From JAGDZR01 sp049115695 (lineage in GTDB: Bacteria; Bacteroidota; Bacteroidia; Cytophagales; Cyclobacteriaceae): a stretch of 64,000 nt of DNA. Shown one piece after another: positions 25,163 through 34,415 of the stretch. Made by a program: the position numbers and the translations under genes. The stretch covers positions 1 to 64,000 of the forward strand of contig JAGDZR010000016.1 in assembly GCA_049115695.1 (NCBI GenBank), in the 5' to 3' direction. Each line of letters starts with the position of its first letter. Position 1 is the stretch's first letter. The notes under the pieces are model-generated. The model made no database searches. It was given only the letters and a program-made list of their open reading frames with translations, and was not told the origin of the DNA.

Positions 25163-25643
25163 CTCTGGTGTGGATTTATAATCCATGACCTTTCACTTTG
25201 GTAATGTCTAAAAAGATTCCCTTCGGAATGACTGCAGGGGTGGGGATAAAAGAGATGAACAACCGTCAGTTATGTTGCAGAATAGGCTTCCTCTAGCGCG
25301 GATTTATAATCCTGACCTTCACTATGGTAATGTCTAAAAAGATTCCCTTCGGGAATGACTGCAGGGGTGGGTATAAAAGAGATGAACAACCGTCAGTTAT
25401 GTTGCAGAATAGGCTTCCTTTAGCGCGGATTTATAATCCTGACCTTCACTATGGTAATTCCTAAAAAGATTCCCTTCGGGAATGACTGCAGGAGTGAGGA
25501 TAAAGGGATGAACAATCGTCAGTTAGTTGCAGAATGAGTGCTATTTGAACTCCTCTGGCGCAGATTTATAATCCGTGACCTTTCATTATCGTAATGACCT
25601 CAAAAGATTCCCTTATGGAATGACTACAGGGGTGGGTATAAAA
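25163..25643 (+). repeat. Four tandem copies of a ~130-bp intergenic repeat
   Basis: Units start near 25163, 25291, 25418 and 25553 (last one truncated). Each begins with a dyad CGGATTTATAATCCG or variant, followed by a second hairpin GATTCCCTTCGGGAATGA. The units end with GATGAACAAYCGTCAGTTATG and TTGCAGAAT. Units 1 and 2 are nearly identical over 125 bp. There are no unique spacers, so this is not a CRISPR. No open reading frame of note is present. This fills the gap 25140-25723; 25644-25723 has nothing recognisable. Confidence 0.9.
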
Positions 25644-25723
25644 TGGGGAGCTACCTCGTTCCGCTGAAATATATTTTGCAATCCTTACGCTATTCGTTTA
25701 ACCTATTGTCCGGGAGTGCATAT

Positions 25724-26014
25724 TCATGCAGCTTCAAATTTTTGAATCTGATCAAATTCCGTTTGCTTATCTGCTTTTGCCTTTCTGAGGTCATATTCAG
25801 TTTGTAGGTTCATCCAAAACTCAGGAGTCGTATCGAAAAATTTCGAAAACCTAATCGCAGTATCTGCACTAATTGATCTTCTTTCCTTTATAATCTGACT
25901 AATTCTGGTTTGCTGTACACCAATGGACCTAGATAGCTTATAGGCTGTCAAGTCCATTGGAATCAAAAATTCCTCCATTAATATTTCTCCCGGGTGTATG
26001 TTATTCTTTACCAT
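25724..26014 (-). CDS. higA: HigA family antitoxin
   Basis: This 96-residue XRE-type helix-turn-helix protein opens with the HigA signature IHPGEILMEEFLIP and contains ISQIIKERRSISADTAIRFSKFF and PEFWMNLQ. It should neutralise HigB and repress the operon. It follows the toxin gene with a TAATG overlap; toxin-first order is typical of higBA. Confidence 0.93.
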   Translation of the reverse strand: MVKNNIHPGEILMEEFLIPMDLTAYKLSRSIGVQQTRISQIIKERRSISADTAIRFSKFFDTTPEFWMNLQTEYDLRKAKADKQTEFDQIQKFEAA

Positions 26015-26295
26015 TAGTGATAATCAATTACTTGTACCTCATGAGCATTATTGCCCTCCCATTTAAAAATCAATCGCCATTGGACATTGATACTAACTGA
26101 CCAATAATCTTTGAAATTACCCCTCAGTTTATGAAGCTTATTAGACGGAGGAATCATCAGGTCTTTAATGTCTGTAGCAGCATTCAACATGAACATCTTT
26201 CTGAGAGCCCTATTCACTACTTCATCGCTCCATTTTTTCGTTCTTTCTGCCTTCCACACTTTTTCAGTGTATTTGCATCCGAAACTTTCAATCAT
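26014..26295 (-). CDS. higB: HigB family (RelE-like) mRNA interferase toxin
   Basis: This 93-residue RelE/ParE-fold toxin is expected to cleave mRNA on the ribosome. Family hallmarks are seen: opening MIESF, RALRKMFMLNAATDIKDLMIPPSNKLHKLRG across the middle (two segments), and a C-terminal NVQWRLIFKW. The length is normal and no motif seems damaged, so it is probably active. It is transcribed leftward from a promoter with a dyad operator at 26300-26328. The pair is flanked on both sides by the same intergenic repeat. Confidence 0.93.
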   Translation of the reverse strand: MIESFGCKYTEKVWKAERTKKWSDEVVNRALRKMFMLNAATDIKDLMIPPSNKLHKLRGNFKDYWSVSINVQWRLIFKWEGNNAHEVQVIDYH

Positions 26296-26299
26296 ACAT

Positions 26300-26328
26300 C
26301 AAAGATAGTATTTAATTACGATACTATC
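26300..26328 (-). promoter_or_regulatory. higBA promoter/operator
   Basis: Read on the minus strand, a -7 box TATCTTTG (26300-26307) fits TAnnTTTG. A dyad GATAGTAT / ATACTATC (26304-26311 and 26321-26328) overlaps it, which suits repression by HigA. The box is only 5 bp from the higB ATG, so the mRNA would be nearly leaderless, or another promoter is used. Confidence 0.5.
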
Positions 26329-26362
26329 GTGACTCAACATACCAACTTATACCCAAACCTCC

Positions 26363-26622
26363 CTCTGGCGCGGATTTATAATCCGTGACCTTTCACTTGG
26401 TAATGTCTAAAAAGATTCCCTTCGGGAATGACTGCAGGGGTGGGAATAAAGGGGATGAACAATCGTCAGTTATGTTGCAGAATGGGTTCTCTTTGAACCT
26501 CCTGGTGTGGATTTATAATCCGTGACCTTTCATTATCGTAATGACCTTAAAAGATTCCTTTCGGGAATGACTGCAGGAGTGGGTATTAAAGGAGATGAAC
26601 AATCGTCAGTATTTGTACCTCA
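26363..26622 (+). repeat. Two further copies of the ~130-bp intergenic repeat
   Basis: Units start near 26363 and 26509. They carry the same two hairpins and the GATGAACAATCGTCAGT end as the four copies at 25163-25643. A 17-bp sequence ACCAACTTATACCCAAA is found just before them (26341-26357) and just after (26638-26654). This accounts for 26329-26630, which holds no gene. Confidence 0.9.
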
Positions 26623-26630
26623 TGTACTAC

Positions 26631-27311
26631 TTAACACACCAACTTATACCCAAAACCACGCACATTCAGGATCTGAACTTCCGGATCAGCGGCTAGTTTC
26701 TTCCTCAGTTTAGTGATGAATACATCCATGCTGCGCGCATTGAAAAAGTCGTCTTCCCCCCAAATCTCATCCAGCATCAGAGCCCTATCCACGAGCTGAT
26801 TGGGTTGCAAGGCTAGCTTTTTCAAAACCTGTGCCTCTCGATGAGTCAGCAATTGCTCACTACCATCCATTACCAATTGCTGTTTGGACACCATAAAAAA
26901 GAACTTTCCAATCGCAATCTGATCTTGAGCCGTCTTCCTCTTTTGTCTAGCCATCAATTCGTTGACTCGGACGATCAACTCCTCCATGCTGAACGGTTTC
27001 TTCAAATAGTCATTACCCCCTAGCTCAAACCCATCCACTACATCCTGAGTCTGAGACTTGGCCGTTAGGAATATAATGGGTGTTAGATCATCCTTTTTTC
27101 TGATTTCCTTAGCCAGAGAAAAGCCATCTTTCTTTGGCATCATCACGTCCAGCACCAATACATCAGGCCTTAAACGTTCGTACTGGTGAAGCGCATCTTC
27201 TCCATTTTCCACCCAGGTCACTTTAAAGTCTCGCGATTCCAGGCTCTCCTTCACAATCAAGCCCAATGAGGACTCATCTTCAGCAAACAGGATATGTGCC
27301 TTAGGATTCAT
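26631..27311 (-). CDS. OmpR/PhoB family response regulator
   Basis: This 226-residue regulator has a receiver domain (1-118; acidic pocket AEDES, phospho-acceptor in VLVLDVMMPKKDG, conserved Lys in LKKPF) and a winged-helix DNA-binding domain (about 128-224, ending VRGFGYKLVC). It follows the histidine kinase gene and overlaps it by 11 bp. The arrangement and sequence type resemble RprXY pairs of Bacteroidota. Its last codons are duplicated at 26341, next to the repeat block. Confidence 0.93.
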   Translation of the reverse strand: MNPKAHILFAEDESSLGLIVKESLESRDFKVTWVENGEDALHQYERLRPDVLVLDVMMPKKDGFSLAKEIRKKDDLTPIIFLTAKSQTQDVVDGFELGGNDYLKKPFSMEELIVRVNELMARQKRKTAQDQIAIGKFFFMVSKQQLVMDGSEQLLTHREAQVLKKLALQPNQLVDRALMLDEIWGEDDFFNARSMDVFITKLRKKLAADPEVQILNVRGFGYKLVC

Positions 27312-28761
27312 TTGGAAGCGTTATAATGAAACAAGTATTTCCAGGTCTGGAACTTACCACCAAGCTTCCTCCATGCCGTTCAACTCCTTTTTGCGCTTGA
27401 AAAAGACCAATTCCATATCCTTTCACATCGTGCGTATTACCAGTAGGCACACGATAAAATTTTTCGAATATTTTGTCCTGCTGGGACTTATCGATTCCCA
27501 CTCCATTATCACAAACTTCAATTTTAACAGACTGTGAACCAGTAGTGAGCGATACTGCTATGCGCTCTCCCCCATATTTTCCTGCATTGTCAAGCAAGTT
27601 GCCAACTACACTCTCCATCACATATTTGTCAATTGATAATGTTAGTGCAACTCCCGTCCAATCAATGATCTTATCTGAAAACCGAACACGATACTTTTCA
27701 ATGAGCTCAATCATCCATCCATTGAACTCCACTTCTTCTTTATGTAATTGCCAATCATTACCCTCCATCGTAGCAGTCTCCAGGAGTTGCTCAACCATTC
27801 CATTTAGTTTACTCAATTGATCACCCGAAATGGACAAATATTTTTCAGTCTTCTGCTGATCACCATCCTGATTGAATTTACTAATCCCCTCTAAAGCAGT
27901 TGAGATAGTGGCAATGGGTGTTTTGAACTCATGCGTGATATTACTGATCAGGTCATTTTTGATCTCGGCCAGTTCCTTTTGATCCTTAATCGTACGATAG
28001 AGATAATAAAGCACATAGATCAACATACCTGTGATGACCAATGATATCATCAAACCTACCAATCCTCTTTTCAGAATTTGAACAGTTGCATGCTCAAAAC
28101 TCAGGACGACCGACATCCCTGGCGGCAAATAAGATGTATTGGCATAAATCACATTGGGTTCCTCAATCTCAAGAGTAGGTGGTTCTGACCCGATTGAAAA
28201 GGTGGTTTGCAAAGTATGATTAATACTTAATTGCTTACGACCCAACTCATCTGAAAGCAACGCTTTGAGTTTAGCGAAATCTACATCATCGCTTTCAAGA
28301 GAAACTACGATTTTGGCTGCAAGGTCTTCTATTTTCAATTCTACACTGTCGTGAAGATTGAAGCGATTGATCTGAGTAAAGCTTCCATCTCTTGATTGTC
28401 TAACTATTCTTCTCTCTTGACTATCCGAGCTAAATTTTAGCTTCCTGATATTAGTGGACATCACCTTTGAATCGTGAAAGGCGAACACCATGGTGTCAGG
28501 TCTGTCTTGCCATATCATCGTGTCATGCTGAAAGACATGCACGTCGAGTGAATCATCAGAAACCATGGCCATCATGTTCACCTTAGCCAAATCCGCATAA
28601 TACGCCTCTACAGAGTTGTCTAATGCTACCTGTATGTCTCTATGAAATTGAGTCTTGTTCGTCACATAGCTCTGGTAGTTCCAATAGCCTTGTGCCAGTA
28701 TCATGATCAAAATAGCGATCACCACAATAATCGATATGGCCTTGAATCGGTCTTTTTTCAC
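27301..28761 (-). CDS. Sensor histidine kinase
   Basis: This membrane sensor of 486 residues has a helix at 8-26, a periplasmic region (~27-235), a second helix at about 236-258, HisKA with ISNITHEFKTPIATI (phospho-His), and HATPase_c with NLLDNAGKYG and GVGIDKSQ boxes. It is paired with the overlapping response regulator. It is transcribed away from the GLPGLI/TonB genes, and the shared intergenic region carries 10-bp direct repeats suited to the regulator. Confidence 0.93.
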   Translation of the reverse strand: MKKDRFKAISIIVVIAILIMILAQGYWNYQSYVTNKTQFHRDIQVALDNSVEAYYADLAKVNMMAMVSDDSLDVHVFQHDTMIWQDRPDTMVFAFHDSKVMSTNIRKLKFSSDSQERRIVRQSRDGSFTQINRFNLHDSVELKIEDLAAKIVVSLESDDVDFAKLKALLSDELGRKQLSINHTLQTTFSIGSEPPTLEIEEPNVIYANTSYLPPGMSVVLSFEHATVQILKRGLVGLMISLVITGMLIYVLYYLYRTIKDQKELAEIKNDLISNITHEFKTPIATISTALEGISKFNQDGDQQKTEKYLSISGDQLSKLNGMVEQLLETATMEGNDWQLHKEEVEFNGWMIELIEKYRVRFSDKIIDWTGVALTLSIDKYVMESVVGNLLDNAGKYGGERIAVSLTTGSQSVKIEVCDNGVGIDKSQQDKIFEKFYRVPTGNTHDVKGYGIGLFQAQKGVERHGGSLVVSSRPGNTCFIITLPNES

Positions 28762-28801
28762 TATTCAAAGATAACTCAGCGAACAGCCACCACACCCATC
28801 T

Positions 28802-28831
28802 GTTAACACACGTTAACACTGGATAACATTC
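28802..28831. promoter_or_regulatory. Three tandem 10-bp direct repeats, likely response-regulator site
   Basis: GTTAACACAC, GTTAACACTG and GATAACATTC start at 28802, 28812 and 28822, an exact 10-bp period. OmpR-family regulators bind head-to-tail repeats of 10-11 bp. The site is between the two-component operon and the divergent GLPGLI/TonB-type genes, so it may control both. Confidence 0.6.
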
Positions 28832-28884
28832 TTTACATCTCTACCAATATTGTTTTGCTACTTCACAAACACAACATCTGTATC

Positions 28885-29688
28885 ATGAATAAGCAAATAC
28901 AATTCTTTTTGATTTTCCTGTTAGCAGGATTCATTTCGCAGGCACAATTCAGTGGAATTGCCACCTATAAGAGTGCAGCTACGGTCAAAATACGAACCAA
29001 TGAAGAAGTATCCCATGGTGATCAGGCTGCAGTGAAAGCTCAACTAGCCAAAGCCATGCAAAATGACTATTCGCTCGCATTCAACACATATGAATCCTCA
29101 TTTAAGCAAATGGAAAAACTGGACAACTCCACAACTGCCCAATCAGGTGGCGTCATGGTTCGCGTCATGGGAGGTGGTGGTGTCATCTATAGAAACACCA
29201 AAGAAAACTCAGGGAAGGAAAGTGCAGACCTTTTTGGGAAACCATTTTTGATTGTGGATGAACCTGAAAAACTAAACTGGACAATTGGAACGGAGCAAAA
29301 GCAAATTGGCAAGTACAGTTGTCAAAAAGCTACCTACATGCGGGCTTCCAAAACGATGGAAGTCACGGATGACAATGAACCGGTTGAAGTGATTGACAGT
29401 ATAGAAGTGATTGCCTGGTTCACTCCTGAGATTCCGGTAAACCATGGCCCAGATGAATATTGGGGATTGCCCGGATTAATCATGGAAGTCAACAATGGCA
29501 CTTTCACATTTGTCTGTTCAAAAGTAGTGCTCAACCCGGAGGAAGGTATCACGATAGAGGTGCCTGACGAAGGAAAGGAAATTGACCGAGAATCATTCAG
29601 AGTTCTTCAGGAAGAAAAGATGCAGGAAATGATGGAGCAATACAGAGGTCGTGAAGGTGGAAACATGACCATAAGAATTGGAGGCTAA
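28885..29688 (+). CDS. GLPGLI family secreted protein
   Basis: This 267-residue exported protein has a signal peptide ending near ISQAQFSG. The family hallmark is WGLPGLIMEVNNGTF, close to the C-terminal third. The family is Bacteroidota-specific, of unknown role, and often sits beside TonB-dependent outer-membrane proteins, as here. The C-terminus is rich in Glu/Met/Arg and Gly. The frame extends to a TTG at 28855, but the ATG at 28885 starts a proper signal peptide. Confidence 0.88.
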   Translation: MNKQIQFFLIFLLAGFISQAQFSGIATYKSAATVKIRTNEEVSHGDQAAVKAQLAKAMQNDYSLAFNTYESSFKQMEKLDNSTTAQSGGVMVRVMGGGGVIYRNTKENSGKESADLFGKPFLIVDEPEKLNWTIGTEQKQIGKYSCQKATYMRASKTMEVTDDNEPVEVIDSIEVIAWFTPEIPVNHGPDEYWGLPGLIMEVNNGTFTFVCSKVVLNPEEGITIEVPDEGKEIDRESFRVLQEEKMQEMMEQYRGREGGNMTIRIGG

Positions 29689-29710
29689 GCCATCACTCAA
29701 AATAACGAAT

Positions 29711-32362
29711 ATGCGCATTTATCTCATCCTCTTTCTTAATCTGGTAGCCTTCACGGGGTATGGTCAAAGCCCTGTGAAGTTTACCGGATTTGTAAAAGAC
29801 AGCATCGGAAATGCTGTCGAACTCGCCAATGTGGTGGCCATCGATCAAGAAACTGGCGCCTACGCTTCATTTGGTGTCACTGACTATTTAGGTCGATTTG
29901 TCCTAAAGATTGAAGAAGGCAAAACCTACTCACTGAAAATCACCTTTGTAGGGTTTGAAGACTATCAAGAGAACATAAAAGGTAGACAAAATCTTAGCAG
30001 TCCCGTGACAATCACATTGAAACCCAATCTAACTGAACTTGCAGCACTGGAAATTGTCGATGAATTTCCGGTAATGATCTCAGGTGACACGATTAGCTAT
30101 CTGGCGGATGCCTTTACTGATGGAACTGAGCGAAAACTCGAGGATATCCTTGAAGACCTTCCTGGTTTTGAAGTAGATGATGAAGGTGGTGTCAGAGTGC
30201 AGGGAAAACAAGTGGAAAAAATCATGGTAGAAGGCAAGGAGTTCTTCGACGGTGATACTAAACTGGCAACTCAAAACATACCAGCAAATGCAGTAGACCG
30301 AGTTCAGGTTTTGCGTAATCAGAATGATATTTCTCCGATGAATGGGCTGAACGACAGTGACGATCGCATCGCGCTGAACATTACACTTGAAGAAGGTAAG
30401 AAAAACATGTTATTTGGCGATCTGGAAGCTGGCTATGGTTTAGACAAAAGGTATTTTGGTCATGCCAATCTCTTTTACTACAATCCAAAAACAACGTTAA
30501 ACTTCATTGGAGATGCCAACAACGTAGGGCGTCAGTCCTTCACGGCAAACGACTATTTCCGCTTTACTGGTGGCATGCGTAATATGGGACAAAGATCCGG
30601 CTCAATGATGATTGTCAACCAGAACGATTTAGGGTTCACTCAATTACTCAACAATACAGCTGCCGGCATGACCAATGCCATGAGTGCTGTCAATTTCAAC
30701 CACACACCCAATGACACCTGGAAATTGACTGGTTTTGGCATAGGAGCTAAATCAGATTACCTATTGAGCACTACGAGCAATCGGACCTACATCAATACTG
30801 ACAACTCCACTGAGCATGTTGAGGTAACAGATCATCAAATCAACACCAACCTCCTTGGTAAATTTGGCTTGACCTACACACCATCAGACCAACTACATAT
30901 TGGCTATGAAATATTTTCCAAATGGGCCCAACAAGAAGGTTCAGAAGAACGAATAACCAACAATCTTGGTAACCAAAATGATATTCTCTCGGCCACAGAT
31001 CAAAGACCTACAAGTGTCACCCATTATTTAGAATCATTCTGGGCACCCGATGAGGTAAATGTCTATTCACTCGAAGGTAGCTATGAAGTAACCATGGCTG
31101 ATCCTACCCTTAGCATACAGTCTGACTTGAGCCTGTTCAACAGCATTTTACCATTTGGAACGATGAACCAGGCATTGACTCAATCAAGCAACCAGTCCAG
31201 TCATCAGCAAAGTGCTGTCTTTAACTGGTATCACATCCTCAACAGAACAAATCATGTCAATTTCAATTTTGGAAATCAGTTTACCCAACAACTACTGACA
31301 AGCGAACTTCATCAACCAGCGGGCAATCAGTCTCTGAGCAATAATGTTAATTATACATTAAGCGACTTGTACGCTGGCGTAAGGTATCGGACCAAACTGG
31401 GAAAGGTAGAATTCGACCCGGCGGTCAATCTTCATCGGTACAGCCTAACAGATTGGCAAGAAAGCAAGTCGAGCACTCAAACCACTTTATTGCTTCCACA
31501 AATGGGAATTGCTTACGAAAAGAGTTCTCACAACATTCGATTGCAATATGCTGCTTCTGCGGCCTTTGCGGATGCACGACGACTTGCCTCCCAAATCCAA
31601 ATCCGCAACTATAACAACGTCTACATTGGCAATAGGGGATTAAATCACAGTCTCTACCACACCTTGGACTTGACCTATATGAGCTTTAGCATGTTCAGTC
31701 ACTACAACTTTTTTGCGGGTCTTAACTATCAGCGAAAATATCGCGACATCACCTCATCAGTGAGCTATCAGGGCCTTGAAAGAAGTAGTACACCCATTAA
31801 TGTAAATGCTCCAAATGAGAGCCTAATGATTTTCGGAAGTGGCACCAAGACCTTCAGCAACTTCAAAATTGACACACGCATTCGGGTGATGGAATCATCT
31901 ACTACCAATATGATCAATGACTTTGAAAACCGAAACAACTCCTTTACCCAACAATATGACATTTCAGTTGAAACACGATTATGGAAGACCTGGACTCTCG
32001 AAACCGGTTATCAGATCACATTCAATCAATACGAAGGTGGAAGTTTTGCGAATCAATTCACCAACCATCAACCTTTCATTGAGACCGAATTGAATATTGG
32101 CAAGTGGCTATCCATCACCGCTGACTACAACTACAACCATTATCAAAGCAGCACCGGATCTAGTCGCTCGACTTATGATTTTCTAAATGCCGCAATCTAT
32201 TTTCAAAAAGACCAGTCGCCATGGCAATTGAGCCTCAAAGGAAACAATCTCCTTAACACAAATAGTATTCGACGAGACAATTTCTCTGAAAGCCTGATCA
32301 GTACATTTGATTACTTCGTGTTGCCCAGGTATTTCTATGTGTCGCTGAAGTATGATATTTAA
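29711..32362 (+). CDS. TonB-dependent receptor-like outer-membrane beta-barrel protein
   Basis: The 883 residues comprise a signal peptide (to about GYGQS), a carboxypeptidase-regulatory-like beta-sandwich (KFTGFVKDSIGNAVELANVV), a plug-like region (EDILEDLPGFEVDDEGGVRVQGK) and a C-terminal beta-barrel ending with aromatic residues (YFYVSLKYDI). This architecture matches the outer-membrane beta-barrel family often found with GLPGLI proteins. Substrate is unknown; peptide or metal uptake are possibilities. ATG 29711 is chosen because it gives the signal peptide. A terminator follows at 32422. Confidence 0.88.
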   Translation: MRIYLILFLNLVAFTGYGQSPVKFTGFVKDSIGNAVELANVVAIDQETGAYASFGVTDYLGRFVLKIEEGKTYSLKITFVGFEDYQENIKGRQNLSSPVTITLKPNLTELAALEIVDEFPVMISGDTISYLADAFTDGTERKLEDILEDLPGFEVDDEGGVRVQGKQVEKIMVEGKEFFDGDTKLATQNIPANAVDRVQVLRNQNDISPMNGLNDSDDRIALNITLEEGKKNMLFGDLEAGYGLDKRYFGHANLFYYNPKTTLNFIGDANNVGRQSFTANDYFRFTGGMRNMGQRSGSMMIVNQNDLGFTQLLNNTAAGMTNAMSAVNFNHTPNDTWKLTGFGIGAKSDYLLSTTSNRTYINTDNSTEHVEVTDHQINTNLLGKFGLTYTPSDQLHIGYEIFSKWAQQEGSEERITNNLGNQNDILSATDQRPTSVTHYLESFWAPDEVNVYSLEGSYEVTMADPTLSIQSDLSLFNSILPFGTMNQALTQSSNQSSHQQSAVFNWYHILNRTNHVNFNFGNQFTQQLLTSELHQPAGNQSLSNNVNYTLSDLYAGVRYRTKLGKVEFDPAVNLHRYSLTDWQESKSSTQTTLLLPQMGIAYEKSSHNIRLQYAASAAFADARRLASQIQIRNYNNVYIGNRGLNHSLYHTLDLTYMSFSMFSHYNFFAGLNYQRKYRDITSSVSYQGLERSSTPINVNAPNESLMIFGSGTKTFSNFKIDTRIRVMESSTTNMINDFENRNNSFTQQYDISVETRLWKTWTLETGYQITFNQYEGGSFANQFTNHQPFIETELNIGKWLSITADYNYNHYQSSTGSSRSTYDFLNAAIYFQKDQSPWQLSLKGNNLLNTNSIRRDNFSESLISTFDYFVLPRYFYVSLKYDI

Positions 32363-32377
32363 GGAAATGAAATACAT

Positions 32378-32407
32378 GGAGATTGCTTCGCTTCACTCGC
32401 AATGACG
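32378..32407 (+). repeat. Short dispersed-type repeat (GGAGATTGCTTC...CGCAATGACG)
   Basis: The sequence GGAGATTGCTTCGC...CTCGCAATGACG with ATTGC/GCAAT ends resembles short palindromic repeats scattered in intergenic regions of many bacterial genomes. Only one copy is in this window. Confidence 0.4.
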
Positions 32408-32421
32408 TCTTAATAGTCATT

Positions 32422-32450
32422 AAAAAGAAGGTCAAAATGGCCTTCTTTTT
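32422..32450 (+). terminator. Rho-independent terminator after the TonB-receptor gene
   Basis: AAAAAGAAGG pairs with CCTTCTTTTT around an 8-nt loop, with a T run as part of the stem. It is symmetrical and could act in both directions. Confidence 0.85.
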
Positions 32451-32514
32451 GATTTTAAAGCTATTTTAGCAAATGTCGGGTCAATGCCGTGTCTAAGTCA
32501 ATCCGATTATCACC

Positions 32515-33327
32515 ATGAGAAAATCCACTTCCGTACAATTGCCTAAAAAGCAAACGAAAATGAAACAGCCGGAACTTGGAATTACCATTCAGTCACTAAG
32601 ACAGGACAAGCAATTGACACAGGAAGAATTGGTTGAGATGTGCAACCTCAATGTTAGAACCTTACAGAGAATAGAAGCTGGAGAGGTCACTCCCCGCGAC
32701 TACACCATCAAAGCAATTTTCTCAGCACTGGACTACAAAATGGAAGAAGTAGTTGATTCTATTCAAAAACAAAGCGCTATTGCTACGCTTCAAATCGCCT
32801 GGATCGCTGGAATTATCTATTTTGTTTTAGGAGTAATTGAGGCCATCGTAGATACCGTACGCTTCGACTATGACCTCCCGAATTATTTCCCATTTCTATA
32901 CACCACTGTCAAGCTCATCGTCTTGGCGGGTTACATATCGATGATGTTGGGTTTTGTCGAAATAGGCAAAATGTTCAAACATTCGCTCCTTAAAATTGGC
33001 GCATTTCTAATGCTCGGAGCTATGTGCATCATTGAAATCTATGATATTATCACCATTTTCTCAGGGCTTACTGAAGACGAGTTCCTTTTTGTAAAGGGGA
33101 TTGAGTCAGTCGCCTTTGGAGGTACGGATATCATTTTTGGCATTGCATTGTTACAACTGCATCAACTTGGATTGGCATCCAGAGTAGCCGGAGGTTTTGA
33201 GATCGTAGCAGGTATGTTTTTCATTACCTTCATCCTTGCGTTTGTAGGAATGATCATGCTCGTTCCCGCCACAATTCTTGAGGTGGTATTACTTTTTAAA
33301 ACATATGATTATCTAAAAAACGAATGA
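32515..33327 (+). CDS. XRE-type regulator fused to a membrane domain
   Basis: The 270 residues contain a helix-turn-helix (about 18-75: LGITIQSLRQDKQLTQEELVEM, NVRTLQRIEAGEVTP) followed by five or so membrane helices from residue 88 onward. Regulators with this layout sense membrane events without a kinase. The ATG at 32560 (MKQPELG) is a likely alternative start, because the first 15 residues are polar and non-conserved in look. Targets are unknown. Confidence 0.8.
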   Translation: MRKSTSVQLPKKQTKMKQPELGITIQSLRQDKQLTQEELVEMCNLNVRTLQRIEAGEVTPRDYTIKAIFSALDYKMEEVVDSIQKQSAIATLQIAWIAGIIYFVLGVIEAIVDTVRFDYDLPNYFPFLYTTVKLIVLAGYISMMLGFVEIGKMFKHSLLKIGAFLMLGAMCIIEIYDIITIFSGLTEDEFLFVKGIESVAFGGTDIIFGIALLQLHQLGLASRVAGGFEIVAGMFFITFILAFVGMIMLVPATILEVVLLFKTYDYLKNE

Positions 33328-33336
33328 AGAGGGGGT

Positions 33337-33882
33337 TCATGATCTGCGCCTAGCATAATGATCCTGAATTACCTGATCCAGAAACACTTCGGATTTGACA
33401 TGATCAAAGCGAAGTGTTTTTGGCAACTCACCAAACAGTGGTGCTCCTCCTCCAAGCAAGATAGGAATTGTTGTTATGATCATTTCGTCAATCAGATCTT
33501 CCTTTAAGAAACTCTGAATTGTAGTGCCTCCATCGATGTACAATTTTAGAAATTCACGCTGGTGCAGTTGATCAAGCACTTCAGGTATTGAGCCGTTTAC
33601 TAATTCTACTTTTCCTTCAAGGTTTTTTGGGATAGTCTTTAAGGTAGTGCTAAGCACAAACACTGGTTTCGTATAGGGCCACTCAATACCAAAACCCAGG
33701 ACCACTTCAAACGACTTTCGGCCCATGACAATCCCGTCAATTCGCTCCATCAACGGTGTATAACCCATCTCCACTCCATCCAAACCCGGGATAATATCTA
33801 ACCAAGCCAAGTCATCATTTTTATCAGAAATATACCCATCAATGCTACGTGCGATGAATACGATGTTTTGCTTCTCACTCAT
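33337..33882 (-). CDS. Dihydrofolate reductase / RibD C-terminal family protein
   Basis: This 181-residue NADPH-dependent reductase-fold protein shows FIARSIDGYISD near the start, GRKSFEVV, and the YIDGGTTIQSFLKEDLIDEMIITTIPILLGGG stretch (in two parts) of the YyaP/YwjB-type DHFR-like family. Its true substrate is probably not dihydrofolate. It is convergent with the XRE regulator (9-bp gap). Confidence 0.88.
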   Translation of the reverse strand: MSEKQNIVFIARSIDGYISDKNDDLAWLDIIPGLDGVEMGYTPLMERIDGIVMGRKSFEVVLGFGIEWPYTKPVFVLSTTLKTIPKNLEGKVELVNGSIPEVLDQLHQREFLKLYIDGGTTIQSFLKEDLIDEMIITTIPILLGGGAPLFGELPKTLRFDHVKSEVFLDQVIQDHYARRRS

Positions 33883-33985
33883 GCGATCAATTTACCAAGA
33901 GCTAAACTTCCACACAATGTTAAACTTCGTTATCCAATGTTAAAAAACCATTACTCATAACGCACAAGTCCATATCTTTATATTC

Positions 33986-34360
33986 ATGAAAACGCTCACT
34001 GTATTAATTGCTCTTTTGATTTGCTCAGCTAGTAATGCACAGTTTTTTGAAAGGAATAAGTCATTCGAGCTACCTAAGGAGAACATCTTGTTTTCACAAG
34101 AAGGCCAACTTCTACAACTACCCCCAAAATTAGAATCACCGCCTCCAATTGTAAGAGCAACCAGGCTCTCCAGGTCTTTAAGCGAAGACGAGAAAAAATC
34201 ATTGAGAGCGTCACTTCTAGTTGATCACCCAATGGTTAACAGGCCTAAGCATATCCCCTATATACCGAATATGAAAGGTGACCCTGACATCAGACTTTCG
34301 TTGACGATCAAAGATCCGTTAGAAGATCATTTTCCTGATAAAATTCCTGTTAAGAAGTAA
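33986..34360 (+). CDS. Hypothetical secreted protein
   Basis: This 124-residue product starts with a clear signal peptide (MKTLTVLIALLICSASNAQ) and continues with a polar, proline-rich and probably unstructured chain (PPKLESPPPIV, HIPYIPNMKGDPD). No known family is recognised. The upstream region contains GTTAAAC..GTTATCC..GTTAAAA, resembling the repeats at 28802, but spacing differs. Confidence 0.6.
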   Translation: MKTLTVLIALLICSASNAQFFERNKSFELPKENILFSQEGQLLQLPPKLESPPPIVRATRLSRSLSEDEKKSLRASLLVDHPMVNRPKHIPYIPNMKGDPDIRLSLTIKDPLEDHFPDKIPVKK

Positions 34361-34415
34361 TCAGAGAGCGTATCCAAAATCTACTGCCCAGAGAATCTTA
34401 ACGGTTGTTAACACT

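Noticed and set aside
25163..25643. Possible CRISPR array
   Set aside because: Units are ~130 bp, adjoin each other without unique spacers, and no cas gene is nearby.
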